Part shown: positions 1 through 8,150 of the stretch, piece by piece
Layout: every line of letters starts with the position of its first letter
How positions within the stretch are numbered: the first letter of the stretch is position 1
Assembly: GCA_964608595.1 (NCBI GenBank)
Contig: CAZSOU010000005.1
Coordinates: forward strand, 1-64,000
Direction of reading: 5' to 3'
DNA: 64,000 bases
DNA from: Oleiagrimonas sp964608595
GTDB taxonomy: Bacteria > Pseudomonadota > Gammaproteobacteria > Xanthomonadales > Rhodanobacteraceae
Notes under the pieces: model-generated
What the model saw: the letters and a program-made list of their open reading frames with translations, nothing else
What the model was told of the DNA's origin: nothing
The model's database searches: none
Made by a program: the position numbers and the translations under genes

Positions 1-2244
1 GCCGCCCGCCACAAAGGCTTCAATCGCGCCGAGATCGTCGATCAGAACTTCACCGAATTCGTGCGCGAATGGCGCGGTGACGTGCGTCCGACGGGGCGTG
101 ACGACGATCCGGTCCTGCCGGGCAGCCAACTGGACGTGCGGGGTTTTCGGGAATTGTTCGAATCGCAGGTGATCAGTCGCCAACTGGACTTGATGGCGCG
201 CGTGCTGCGCCTGGAAAACAAGGTGTTCTATACCATCGGTTCGAGCGGTCACGAAGGCAACGCGATGGTGGCGCGTTTGACGCGGCACACCGATCCGGCG
301 TTTCTGCATTATCGCAGTGGCGCGTTCATGGCCGAACGCTCGCGCAAGCTGCCGGATATCGATCCGATTCGTGACGCGGCATTGAGCTTTGCCGCCAGCA
401 AGGACGATCCGGCCTCCGGCGGTCGGCACAAGGTCTGGGGCAGCAAGCCGTTGTGGGTGTTGCCGCAGACATCGACCATTGCCTCGCACCTGCCCAAGGC
501 CTTCGGTACCGCCATGGCCATCGATCAGGCGCCGCGCATGCATTGCGATCTGCCGGTGCCCGACGATTCGGTTGCCATCTGTTCGTTCGGCGATGCGTCG
601 TCCAACCATGCAACGGCGCAGACCGCCTTCAACGCTGCCGCCTGGGCGGCTTACCAGGGTCTGCCGGCACCGGTGTTGTTCGTTTGCGAAGACAACGGCA
701 TCGGTATCTCCGTGAAAACCCCGCGCGGCTGGGTGGCCGACAACTTTCAGCACCGCTCGCATCTGGATTACTTCTACGCCGATGGCCTGGACCTGGCGCA
801 GGGCTATGGCTCGGTGGCGCGGGCGGTCGAGCATTGCCGCAAGACGCGTCGCCCGACATTCCTGCATCTCAACACCACGCGGTTGACGGGCCACGCCGGC
901 ACGGACTTCGAGATCGAATGGCGCTCCATCGAAGAACTGGTGGCGCTCGAAGCAACCGATCCGTTGCTGCGTTCGGCGGCCATCGCATTGGAAGCGGGTG
1001 TCTATTCGAAGGACGAAGTGCTCGCGCTTTACGAGTCGATCCGCGAGCGTTGCTTTGCGGCGGCGTCCGATGCCGCCGATACGGCCAAGCTGGAATCGCT
1101 GGACGATGTCATGGCGCCGTTGGCCCCTTGCAGCCCGAAGAAGGTGAAAGCCGAAGCGGAACGTACCCTGGCGACGGCGCAACGTGTCAAGATTTTCGGC
1201 AGTGAGAAGAAGCTCCCCGAGAACCAGCCGCCGCGCCATCTGGCCATCCAGATCAACCAGGCATTGCATGACTTGATGGGCAAGTATCCCGAGTCGTTGC
1301 TGTTCGGCGAGGATGTGGCACAAAAAGGCGGCGTGTATACGGTCACGCGCGGTTTGCACAAGGCGTTTCGCGGTGCACGCGTGTTCAACACCTTGCTTGA
1401 TGAAACCACCATCCTCGGTCTGGCACAGGGCTACGCCAACATGGGCATGCTGCCGCTGCCGGAAATCCAGTATCTGGCCTATTTCCACAATGCCTGCGAC
1501 CAGATTCGCGGCGAAGCGGCGTCGTTGCAGTTTTTTTCCAACGATCAGTATCGCAACCCGATGCTCGTGCGGATCGCGTCGCTGGGTTACCAAAAAGGTT
1601 TCGGCGGGCATTTTCACAACGACAACTCGATTGCCGCGTTGCGCGACATTCCCGGCCTTGTGGTCGGTTGCCCCTCGCGCGGCGACGATGCCGCCACGAT
1701 GCTGCGCACGCTGGCGGCGCTGGCCAGGGTCGACGGTCGCGTATGCGCGTTTCTCGAGCCGATCGCGCTTTACATGACCAAGGATCTGCACGAAGCCGGC
1801 GATGGTGCGTGGCAATTCGAATACCCGGCGCCGGGCGAAGCCATGGAGCTGGGCAGTGGCCGCGTCTACGACGAAAAGGCGCAGGACCTGGTCATCTTCA
1901 CCTTTGGCAATGGCGTGCCGATGAGTCTGCGTGCCGCCAAACGCATCCAGCAGGCGCAAGGCTGGAAAGTGCGGGTGGTGGACTTGCGCTGGCTGGTGCC
2001 GCTCAACGCCGACTTCATTGCCGAACAGGCAGCCGATGCCACGCGCATCCTGGTCGTCGACGAGGGCCGGCGCAGCGCCGGTGTGGGCGAGGGCGTCATC
2101 ACGGCACTGGTCGAGGCCGGCCTCGGTGGCAAACCCATCGAGCGCGTGGTCGGCGCCGATACGTATACGCCGCTGGCGGGAGCCGCGCTGCTGGTGCTTC
2201 CGGGAGAAGACGATATCGTCGATGCGGCCGAACGCATGGCATGA
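1..2244 (+). CDS. Fused 2-oxoacid dehydrogenase E1 alpha/beta (5' partial)
   Basis: Thiamine-diphosphate E1 component of a 2-oxoacid dehydrogenase complex, with alpha-like and beta-like halves in one chain. The frame is open to the left edge, so the true start lies outside; the GTG at 61 is internal. The alpha half carries the ThDP/metal motif GDASSNHATAQTAFN near codon 196 and an ending EDNGIGIS. The beta half starts near codon 410 (NQALHDLM, then FGEDVAQKGGVY) and ends with the usual VVDEGRRSAGVGEGV segment. It converts a 2-oxoacid to the acyl-lipoyl E2 with CO2 release; the sequence fits a branched-chain type better than a pyruvate type, but the substrate is not settled. No E2 or E3 gene is visible. 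About 750 codons are present, close to full length for fused E1 proteins. Confidence 0.85.
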   Translation, partial: AARHKGFNRAEIVDQNFTEFVREWRGDVRPTGRDDDPVLPGSQLDVRGFRELFESQVISRQLDLMARVLRLENKVFYTIGSSGHEGNAMVARLTRHTDPAFLHYRSGAFMAERSRKLPDIDPIRDAALSFAASKDDPASGGRHKVWGSKPLWVLPQTSTIASHLPKAFGTAMAIDQAPRMHCDLPVPDDSVAICSFGDASSNHATAQTAFNAAAWAAYQGLPAPVLFVCEDNGIGISVKTPRGWVADNFQHRSHLDYFYADGLDLAQGYGSVARAVEHCRKTRRPTFLHLNTTRLTGHAGTDFEIEWRSIEELVALEATDPLLRSAAIALEAGVYSKDEVLALYESIRERCFAAASDAADTAKLESLDDVMAPLAPCSPKKVKAEAERTLATAQRVKIFGSEKKLPENQPPRHLAIQINQALHDLMGKYPESLLFGEDVAQKGGVYTVTRGLHKAFRGARVFNTLLDETTILGLAQGYANMGMLPLPEIQYLAYFHNACDQIRGEAASLQFFSNDQYRNPMLVRIASLGYQKGFGGHFHNDNSIAALRDIPGLVVGCPSRGDDAATMLRTLAALARVDGRVCAFLEPIALYMTKDLHEAGDGAWQFEYPAPGEAMELGSGRVYDEKAQDLVIFTFGNGVPMSLRAAKRIQQAQGWKVRVVDLRWLVPLNADFIAEQAADATRILVVDEGRRSAGVGEGVITALVEAGLGGKPIERVVGADTYTPLAGAALLVLPGEDDIVDAAERMA

Positions 2245-2359
2245 ATCGTCGTCATGACGTTTTCGCACAAGCTCGGGTGCGAGTTTGATCGTGACCACGG
2301 GGTGGGCCCTGGCTTGCTCGGTCCCGTTTCCGTGAAAACCGCGCGACCGCACTCGTACA

Positions 2360-2502
2360 GGAAGCCTCGAATAACCGTTGCACCCTGGAACGACCCTTGT
2401 GGGAGGGGCCGGTGGCCCCGACCGGATGTACCGCATGATCCGTCGGGGCCACCGCCCCCTCCCACAGGAAACGCCGATAATCCGCGGTTTTTCGAGGTTC
2501 CC
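2360..2502. repeat. Palindromic intergenic repeat, family A, copy 1
   Basis: The core is a long imperfect inverted repeat (TGTGGGAGGGGCCGGTGGCC at 2398 pairing with GGCCACCGCCCCCTCCCACA ending near 2465) with flanks ending in CGGTTTTTCGAGGTTCC. The same sequence including both flanks recurs in the opposite orientation at 20869-21010, and the core plus right flank recurs twice near 58.2-58.8 kb. This fills most of the gap between the E1 gene and fabH. It may act as a transcript-end hairpin for E1. Confidence 0.85.
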
Positions 2503-2576
2503 TACATGAACAACTCGTGTGGTGTACAGTTTGCGGCCATGATGACCCACGACCCACTGGCACAAGGGGAACCACT

Positions 2577-3545
2577 CTGACTTACGCACGCATCATCGCC
2601 ACTGGCAGCGCGTTGCCCGAACGCGTACTGACCAATGCCGATCTGGAGAAATTCGTCGACACCAGCGACGAGTGGATTCGCACGCGCACCGGTATCGAGG
2701 AGCGCCATGTTGCCGTCGATGGTGAAACCACCGGCGACCTGGCCTTTCGCGCCGCCGAACAGGCACTGGAACGCGCCGGTGTCAAGGCGTCGGAACTGGA
2801 CTTGCTGGTGCTGGGCACAACCACGCCGGACATCGTGTTTCCGTCCACCGCCTGCCTCGTGCAGCATCGTCTGGGCGCGAACGGCTGCGCGGCATTCGAC
2901 GTCAACGCGGCATGCTCGGGCTTTGTCTACGCGTTGAGCGTGGCCAATGCCATGGTGCGCTCGGGCGAAGCCCGAAAGGCATTGGTGATCGGCGCCGAAA
3001 CCCTGACGCGCATGGTCGACTGGGGTGAACGCGAAACCTGCGTGCTGTTCGGCGACGGTGCCGGCGCGGTGGTGCTGGAAGCATCCGACGAACCCGGTAT
3101 TCGCGCGACCTGCCTGCATGCCGACGGCGGTTACAAGGATCTGCTGTACAACCCGGTCGGTGTCTCCGTCGGCTTCAAGGACGAGCCCAACCATGGTGTG
3201 CGCATCCGCATGAAAGGCCGTGAAGTGTTCAAGTTCGCGGTCAAGACCTTCGATACCATGGTTGGCGAGACTCTTGCCAAAGCGGGCATGCAGGAATCGG
3301 ACGTGGATTGGCTGATACCGCATCAAGCCAACCTGCGCATCATCCAGGCCACCGCCAAGCGTCTCAAACTGCCGATGGAACGCGTCATCGTCACCGTGCA
3401 CAAACACGCCAACACCTCGTCGGGTTCCGTCCCGCTGGCTCTGGATGCAGCGATCGCTTCGGGCCAGGTCAAGCGCGGTCAAAATCTGTTGCTCGAAGCG
3501 TTCGGCGGCGGCTTCACGTGGGCGTCGGCGCTGCTGACGTATTAA
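2577..3545 (+). CDS. fabH: Beta-ketoacyl-ACP synthase III (KAS III)
   Basis: Condenses acetyl-CoA with malonyl-ACP to start type II fatty-acid synthesis. It has the complete thiolase fold with catalytic Cys112 in NAACSGF, His near 248 in HQANLRI and Asn near 278 in HANTSSGS. Family proteins begin at a residue aligning with the LTYARIIATG segment, which gives 322 aa. The codon there is CTG at 2577, preceded by AAGGGGA at 2564-2570 with 6-nt spacing. The only other in-frame start is GTG at 2517, which would add 20 residues with no family likeness. The start is therefore probably the non-canonical CTG. It lies upstream of fabD, with one kinase-like gene between them. Confidence 0.93.
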   Translation: MTYARIIATGSALPERVLTNADLEKFVDTSDEWIRTRTGIEERHVAVDGETTGDLAFRAAEQALERAGVKASELDLLVLGTTTPDIVFPSTACLVQHRLGANGCAAFDVNAACSGFVYALSVANAMVRSGEARKALVIGAETLTRMVDWGERETCVLFGDGAGAVVLEASDEPGIRATCLHADGGYKDLLYNPVGVSVGFKDEPNHGVRIRMKGREVFKFAVKTFDTMVGETLAKAGMQESDVDWLIPHQANLRIIQATAKRLKLPMERVIVTVHKHANTSSGSVPLALDAAIASGQVKRGQNLLLEAFGGGFTWASALLTY

Positions 3546-3658
3546 ACTTTGCGTCGTGGTCGCCGATGTCCTGCGGCGGGTGTCGGCGGGCCACGATTCG
3601 GGGCGAGGGGTAATTTGCGGAATTCCGCAGGATTCCGCGCGGCTCCGAGGAAAGGGAC

Positions 3659-4300
3659 GTGACCCGAAAAATCCTTGTCAATGGACAAACGCTCTGGTGC
3701 AAGACCTACGACCGTTCGGCGCGCTCCCGGGGCGTGGCGACATCGCTCTGGAACCCGCTGCTCGGTTGGCTCGACGTGGCGCCTTTGCGCTCCCCGCCAC
3801 GCCCGGCCGGTGATGAGGCGCGACGGCTCGAACAACAACGCATCACGCAGTTGCGTGATCTGGGGGTGCTCGTCCCCGAAGTGGTCGGCGAAGGTCAGCG
3901 CCTGCTGCTGTTGAGGGATCTCGGCCCGACACTTTCCAGTTGCCTGAAGCAGGCCGGCAATACCCGCGAGGTGGACGATCTGGTGCACCGCAGCGTGAAG
4001 GCCCTTGTCGACGTGCATCGCCGGGGCGCTTATCTCGGCCAGGCGGTGGCACGCAACATCGTCATGACCGGCTCGGGAGTCGGCTTTATCGATTTCGAGG
4101 AGGACCCGCTCGAAATCATGGGTCTGGCCGAAGCGCAGACCCGGGACTGGCTGCTGTTCGGCTCCAGCGTTGCGCGGTATGACGAAAGCCGCGTCGAAAC
4201 GCTCACGAGCATGTTCGGACGGGCCTTGCCTGAAGTCGGCAACGATATGGCGATGATGGTCGATCGCGCCGCGTCACGGCTGGGTTTCTGGAAAAGCTGA
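3659..4300 (+). CDS. Lipopolysaccharide/Kdo-type small-molecule kinase-like protein
   Basis: A 213-aa protein with a compact protein-kinase-like fold of the RIO/WaaP (Kdo kinase) type. LLLLRDLGPTLSS resembles the hinge, HRRGAYLGQAVARNIVM the catalytic loop with its Asn, and GFIDFEEDP the metal-binding DFD-like motif. The GTG start at 3659 follows a GAGGAAAGGG ribosome-binding region. It may phosphorylate a lipid-A-core sugar or another small molecule; the substrate is unknown. It lies between fabH and fabD. An in-frame TGA ends it, but the same frame stays open for another 51 codons with a coding-like composition (see 4301-4456). Confidence 0.6.
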   Translation: MTRKILVNGQTLWCKTYDRSARSRGVATSLWNPLLGWLDVAPLRSPPRPAGDEARRLEQQRITQLRDLGVLVPEVVGEGQRLLLLRDLGPTLSSCLKQAGNTREVDDLVHRSVKALVDVHRRGAYLGQAVARNIVMTGSGVGFIDFEEDPLEIMGLAEAQTRDWLLFGSSVARYDESRVETLTSMFGRALPEVGNDMAMMVDRAASRLGFWKS

Positions 4301-4456
4301 CCGGCAAGGCTGGGGTCTCACGCCCGATCCCTGGGCGTGGCCGTGGCTTCGTTGCGCAACAGCCGCTGGGTGTGGTGCGCGGCATTGCTCATGCTGGCCG
4401 ATTTCATCAGTGATGGCGATTCGGATATTCTGTTGCTCTTGCAACAGCTGCTGTGA
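4301..4456 (+). other. In-frame open extension after the kinase-like gene stop
   Basis: Directly after the TGA at 4298-4300 the same frame runs on to a second TGA at 4454. It encodes SLGVAVASLRNSRWVWCAAL, then a leucine-rich, membrane-like end and an LLLLQQLL terminus. Third positions become G/C rich as in neighbouring genes. It could be the detached C-terminus of the kinase-like protein (recent nonsense mutation or sequencing error), a readthrough extension, or a separate small protein from the GTG at 4337 (39 aa). Confidence 0.35.
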
Positions 4457-4462
4457 GTATTC

Positions 4463-5401
4463 ATGCAATCACCATTCGCTTTCGTTTTTCCGGGTCAGGG
4501 TGCGCAGTCGGTCGGCATGCTGTCCGCGCTCGCCGAGGTTTGTCCCGACGTTGAAACCACGTTTGCCGAGGCGTCCGACGGCGCCGGCGTCGATCTGTGG
4601 GCGCTGTCGCAACAGGGGCCCGAAGACGCACTGAACCGCACCGAGAACACGCAACCGGCGCTGTTGGCGGCCAGTGTCGCCGTATGGCGTGCGTGGCGCC
4701 GGCAGGGTGGCGCGCAACCGGCATGCATGGCCGGACACAGTCTCGGCGAATATTCCGCGCTGGTCTGTGCCGACGCCTTGTCCCTGCATGATGCAGCGGG
4801 CCTGGTGGCCGAGCGCGGCCGCCTGATGCAGAAAGCCGTACCCGCCGGAGTCGGTGCGATGGCCGCTGTGCTGGGCAGTGATGACGAGACCATTGCCGAT
4901 GTGTGTCGCGAGGTGGCGGACGGGCAGGTCGTGGCGCCGGCCAATTTCAATTCGCCGGGCCAGGTGGTGATCGCCGGTCACGCCGAGGCGGTCGACCGCG
5001 CGCTGCAAAAACTGGCCGGCATGGGCGTGAAGAAAACCGTCAAGCTGGCCGTTTCGGTCCCTTCGCACACTGCCCTGATGCGCGATGCCGCCGATGCGCT
5101 CGCCGAACGCATGCAAGCCGTTGCGTGGCAGATGCCTTCGATCCCGGTGGTACAGAACGTTGATGCCGCAGTGGCGGAAGATATCGATGCCGTGCGTGAT
5201 GCACTCAAGCGCCAGTTGTACATGCCTGTGCGCTGGACCGATTGTGTGCGCAGCCTGACGGCGGCCGGCGTGGTCGCCATGGCCGAGTGCGGCCCGGGCA
5301 AGGTATTGACCGGGCTGGGTAAACGCATCGACCGTACGCTTGCCTGGCAGGCCATCGGTACGCCGGAAGGCCTCGACAAGGCGCTGGCCGTCGAGGCCTG
5401 A
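4463..5401 (+). CDS. fabD: Malonyl-CoA:ACP transacylase
   Basis: Moves malonyl groups from CoA to acyl carrier protein. The 312-aa chain has the N-terminal FVFPGQGAQSVGM motif, the nucleophile elbow GHSLGEYSAL (Ser near residue 93) and the PSHTALM histidine region, all as in FabD. Length matches the family (about 310 aa). It lies between fabH and fabG, the usual fab order, with a 130-nt gap to fabG. Confidence 0.97.
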   Translation: MQSPFAFVFPGQGAQSVGMLSALAEVCPDVETTFAEASDGAGVDLWALSQQGPEDALNRTENTQPALLAASVAVWRAWRRQGGAQPACMAGHSLGEYSALVCADALSLHDAAGLVAERGRLMQKAVPAGVGAMAAVLGSDDETIADVCREVADGQVVAPANFNSPGQVVIAGHAEAVDRALQKLAGMGVKKTVKLAVSVPSHTALMRDAADALAERMQAVAWQMPSIPVVQNVDAAVAEDIDAVRDALKRQLYMPVRWTDCVRSLTAAGVVAMAECGPGKVLTGLGKRIDRTLAWQAIGTPEGLDKALAVEA

Positions 5402-5531
5402 CAAGGTCGCGCGGAGCCGGTTTCAGCGCACCGTTCCCGCGGTTGCGTGTCGCATGCCCCGTTGATCCGCGCGACGGTGGGTGAAGGCTCACCTTGTGCA
5501 AATCCATGTTGGTTCTCGAGGAAACTTTTTC

Positions 5532-6275
5532 ATGAATAAACCCCTGGAAGGCGAAATCGTTCTGGTCACCGGCGCCAGCCGCGGCATTGGCGCGGCCATC
5601 GCCGACACGCTGGCCGCGCGAGGTGCCACGGTGATAGGCACCGCGACCAGCGAGGCGGGCGCCAAAGCCATCGGCGAACGCATGGCCGCGCACGGCGGTC
5701 ATGGACGGGTACTGGACGTGACCGACGCCGACAACGTCAAGGAATTGCTGGATGCCATCGGCAAGGAATTCGGCGCGGTGTCGATTCTGGTCAACAACGC
5801 CGGCATCACCCGCGATCAGTTGTTGATGCGCATGAAGGACGACGACTGGCAAGCCATCATCGACACCAACCTGACCTCGGTGTACCGACTCTCCAAGGCT
5901 GTCATGCGCGGCATGATGAAGGCGCGCAAGGGGCGCATCATTTCGATTGCTTCGGTGGTCGGCATCACCGGCAACCCGGGGCAGGCCAACTACGCGGCGG
6001 CCAAAGCCGGAATCATCGCGTTTTCCAAATCCCTGGCGCGCGAGATCGGGTCGCGCGGCATCACGGTCAACGTGGTGGCGCCGGGCTTCATCGATACCGA
6101 CATGACACGTGCGCTGGCCGACGACCAACGTCAGTCGCTGGAAGGGCAGATTGCCCTGGGGCGGCTGGGCGAGCCGACCGATATTGCCGAAGCGGTCGCA
6201 TTCCTGGCATCGCCCGCAGCCGCCTATGTCACCGGTGAAACGCTTCACGTCAACGGCGGCATGTACATGCCATGA
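5532..6275 (+). CDS. fabG: 3-oxoacyl-ACP reductase
   Basis: NADPH-dependent reduction of beta-ketoacyl-ACP in fatty-acid elongation. It is a 247-aa short-chain dehydrogenase with the cofactor motif TGASRGIG near the N-terminus, NNAGITRDQLLMRMKD typical of FabG, the catalytic Ser in SIASVVG and the YAAAKAG Tyr-Lys pair, ending HVNGGMYMP. ATG 5532 was chosen because it follows TCGAGGAAAC and matches the FabG N-terminus; the longer in-frame extension upstream is not conserved-looking. Confidence 0.97.
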   Translation: MNKPLEGEIVLVTGASRGIGAAIADTLAARGATVIGTATSEAGAKAIGERMAAHGGHGRVLDVTDADNVKELLDAIGKEFGAVSILVNNAGITRDQLLMRMKDDDWQAIIDTNLTSVYRLSKAVMRGMMKARKGRIISIASVVGITGNPGQANYAAAKAGIIAFSKSLAREIGSRGITVNVVAPGFIDTDMTRALADDQRQSLEGQIALGRLGEPTDIAEAVAFLASPAAAYVTGETLHVNGGMYMP

Positions 6276-6448
6276 TCGTATAAGCTTTTGAAACCGAAAC
6301 GGTTTGTCGCGCAATGGTCGCCATGGGTAATATTGGTTGTCGCCATTGCCGGCGATTTGCGAGACAATCAGCATTCTTTGCAGCCCGGCCCTGACAGGGC
6401 AGGACGTTCCAACCACGGCGGTTGCTGGCGAGTGAGTTCATTTGCCAT

Positions 6449-6454
6449 TACAAT
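6449..6454 (+). promoter_or_regulatory. Possible -10 box upstream of acpP
   Basis: TACAAT lies 36 nt upstream of the acpP start in the 214-nt fabG-acpP gap. The -35 position is poorly matched (TGGCGA at 6426). A separate acpP promoter is common in other bacteria; here it is only a suggestion. Confidence 0.35.
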
Positions 6455-6489
6455 GCGCCGGCTTTATCCCCTTGGGAGGACCAAAACAA

Positions 6490-6729
6490 ATGAGTACCAT
6501 CGAAGAGCGCGTCAAGAAAATCGTCGTCGAGCAACTGGGCGTCAAGGAAGACGAGGTCACCACAACCGCTTCGTTCGTGGACGATCTGGGCGCCGATTCG
6601 CTGGACACCGTCGAGCTGGTCATGGCTCTCGAAGAGGAGTTCGAAACCGAGATCCCCGACGAGGAAGCGGAGAAGATCACCACGGTCCAGCAGGCAGTCG
6701 ATTACATCAAGGCGCATACCGAAGCCTGA
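6490..6729 (+). CDS. acpP: Acyl carrier protein
   Basis: A 79-aa acidic carrier protein that holds growing fatty acids on a phosphopantetheine arm. The attachment serine is Ser37 in GADSLDTVELVMALEEEF. The start follows a strong GGGAGGA site at 6474-6480. It sits between fabG and fabF, the standard order, and supplies the substrate carrier for all fab enzymes in this cluster. Confidence 0.98.
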   Translation: MSTIEERVKKIVVEQLGVKEDEVTTTASFVDDLGADSLDTVELVMALEEEFETEIPDEEAEKITTVQQAVDYIKAHTEA

Positions 6730-6798
6730 TGCAACGGGCCTGGCTCGCTCCGGTGCTGTTTGGCCAGAGCTTCGTGCCGCGGGCCGACATCCATGCAG

Positions 6799-6818
6799 AC
6801 TGCGCCATTTGGCGCAGT
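6799..6818 (+). terminator. Hairpin in the acpP-fabF gap, possible attenuator
   Basis: ACTGCGCCA and TGGCGCAGT form a near-perfect palindrome followed by TTGCGTTT. The T-run is weak, so this is more likely a partial terminator or RNA-stabilising hairpin that would let acpP be expressed above fabF. Confidence 0.4.
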
Positions 6819-6889
6819 TTGCGTTTGAGCACATCGCAACCTTCGTTCGCGTATGGTTGCCCGGTGCGCATTGACGGAAGAAGACAAGC

Positions 6890-8128
6890 ATGAGCAAGCG
6901 ACGCGTGGTAGTCACCGGCATGGGCATGGTCAGCCCCGTGGGCAATGATGTGGATACGGCCTGGGCCAACATCACCGCCGGCAAAAGCGGCATCGGCGAC
7001 ATCACCCATTTCGATGCAAGTGATTTTCCCACCCGGATTTCCGGCGAAGTGCGCGGCTTCGATCCCGAGCAATACATTCCGCGCAAAGACATCAAGAAGA
7101 TGGACCCGTTCATCCATTACGGCATTGCGGCCGGCAAGCAGGCGCTTGCGGATGCGGGTTACGAAATCACCGAAGCCAACGCGCCGCGCACCGGCGTGGC
7201 GGTGGGTGCCGGTATCGGCGGCTTGCACACCATCGAACGCACCAGCATCGATTACCACGAGCGTGGGCCGCGTCGCATTTCGCCGTTTTTCGTGCCGAGC
7301 TCCATCATCAACATGGCGTCGGGGCAACTGTCGATCATGCTGGGTCTGAAGGGTCCCAACATTGCTTGTGTCACGGCATGCTCCACTGCCACGCACAACA
7401 TTGGTCTGGCCATGCGCATGATCCAGTACGGCGACGCCGACGCCATGCTGGCCGGCGGCGCGGAATTCGCCACCACCGGCACGGCCGTCGGCGGTTTCTG
7501 CTCGGCCAAGGCCATGTCCACGCGCAACGACGCGCCACAGCAGGCCAGCCGCCCGTGGGATGCCGGTCGCGACGGTTTCGTGTTGGCCGACGGCGCCGGT
7601 GTGCTGTTGCTTGAAGAATATGAAGCGGCCAAGGCGCGCGGCGCCAACATCCTGGCCGAAGTGGTCGGTTTCGGCATGAGCGGCGACGCCCATCACATGA
7701 CGGGGCCGAGCCCGGGCGGCGAAGGACCGGGGCGCTGCATGCAGAGCGCACTGGATGATGCCGGGGTCGCTCCCTCCGCAGTGGGATACATCAATGCGCA
7801 CGGCACATCCACGCCGCAAGGCGATTTGGCGGAGGTGGAAGCGGCCAAGCACGTGTTCGGCGATCACGCCAGAAAGCTGATGATGAGTTCGACCAAATCC
7901 ATGACCGGGCATCTGCTGGGCGCGGCCGGCGGCGTGGAGGCGATCTTCTCCATCCTGGCCCTGCGCGACAACGTGATCCCGCCCACCATCAATCTGGATG
8001 AGCCGGGCGAAGGTTGCGACCTCGATTTCGTGCCGCACACGGCGCGCGAAACGAAGGTGGACGTGGTCGTGTCCAACTCGTTCGGTTTCGGCGGCACCAA
8101 CGGTTCGCTGGTCTTCCGTCGCGCTTGA
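6890..8128 (+). CDS. fabF: Beta-ketoacyl-ACP synthase II (KAS II)
   Basis: Elongating condensing enzyme of fatty-acid synthesis. The 412-aa sequence has the Cys-His-His triad: Cys in VTACSTATHNIG, His in NAHGTSTPQGD and His in KSMTGHLLGAAGG, and ends with the SFGFGGTN glycine loop. Length and motifs are typical of FabF. It is followed by pabB with 22 nt between the stop and the likely TTG start. Confidence 0.98.
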   Translation: MSKRRVVVTGMGMVSPVGNDVDTAWANITAGKSGIGDITHFDASDFPTRISGEVRGFDPEQYIPRKDIKKMDPFIHYGIAAGKQALADAGYEITEANAPRTGVAVGAGIGGLHTIERTSIDYHERGPRRISPFFVPSSIINMASGQLSIMLGLKGPNIACVTACSTATHNIGLAMRMIQYGDADAMLAGGAEFATTGTAVGGFCSAKAMSTRNDAPQQASRPWDAGRDGFVLADGAGVLLLEEYEAAKARGANILAEVVGFGMSGDAHHMTGPSPGGEGPGRCMQSALDDAGVAPSAVGYINAHGTSTPQGDLAEVEAAKHVFGDHARKLMMSSTKSMTGHLLGAAGGVEAIFSILALRDNVIPPTINLDEPGEGCDLDFVPHTARETKVDVVVSNSFGFGGTNGSLVFRRA

Positions 8129-8150
8129 TGCGGGCGGCAATGCGCACTCC

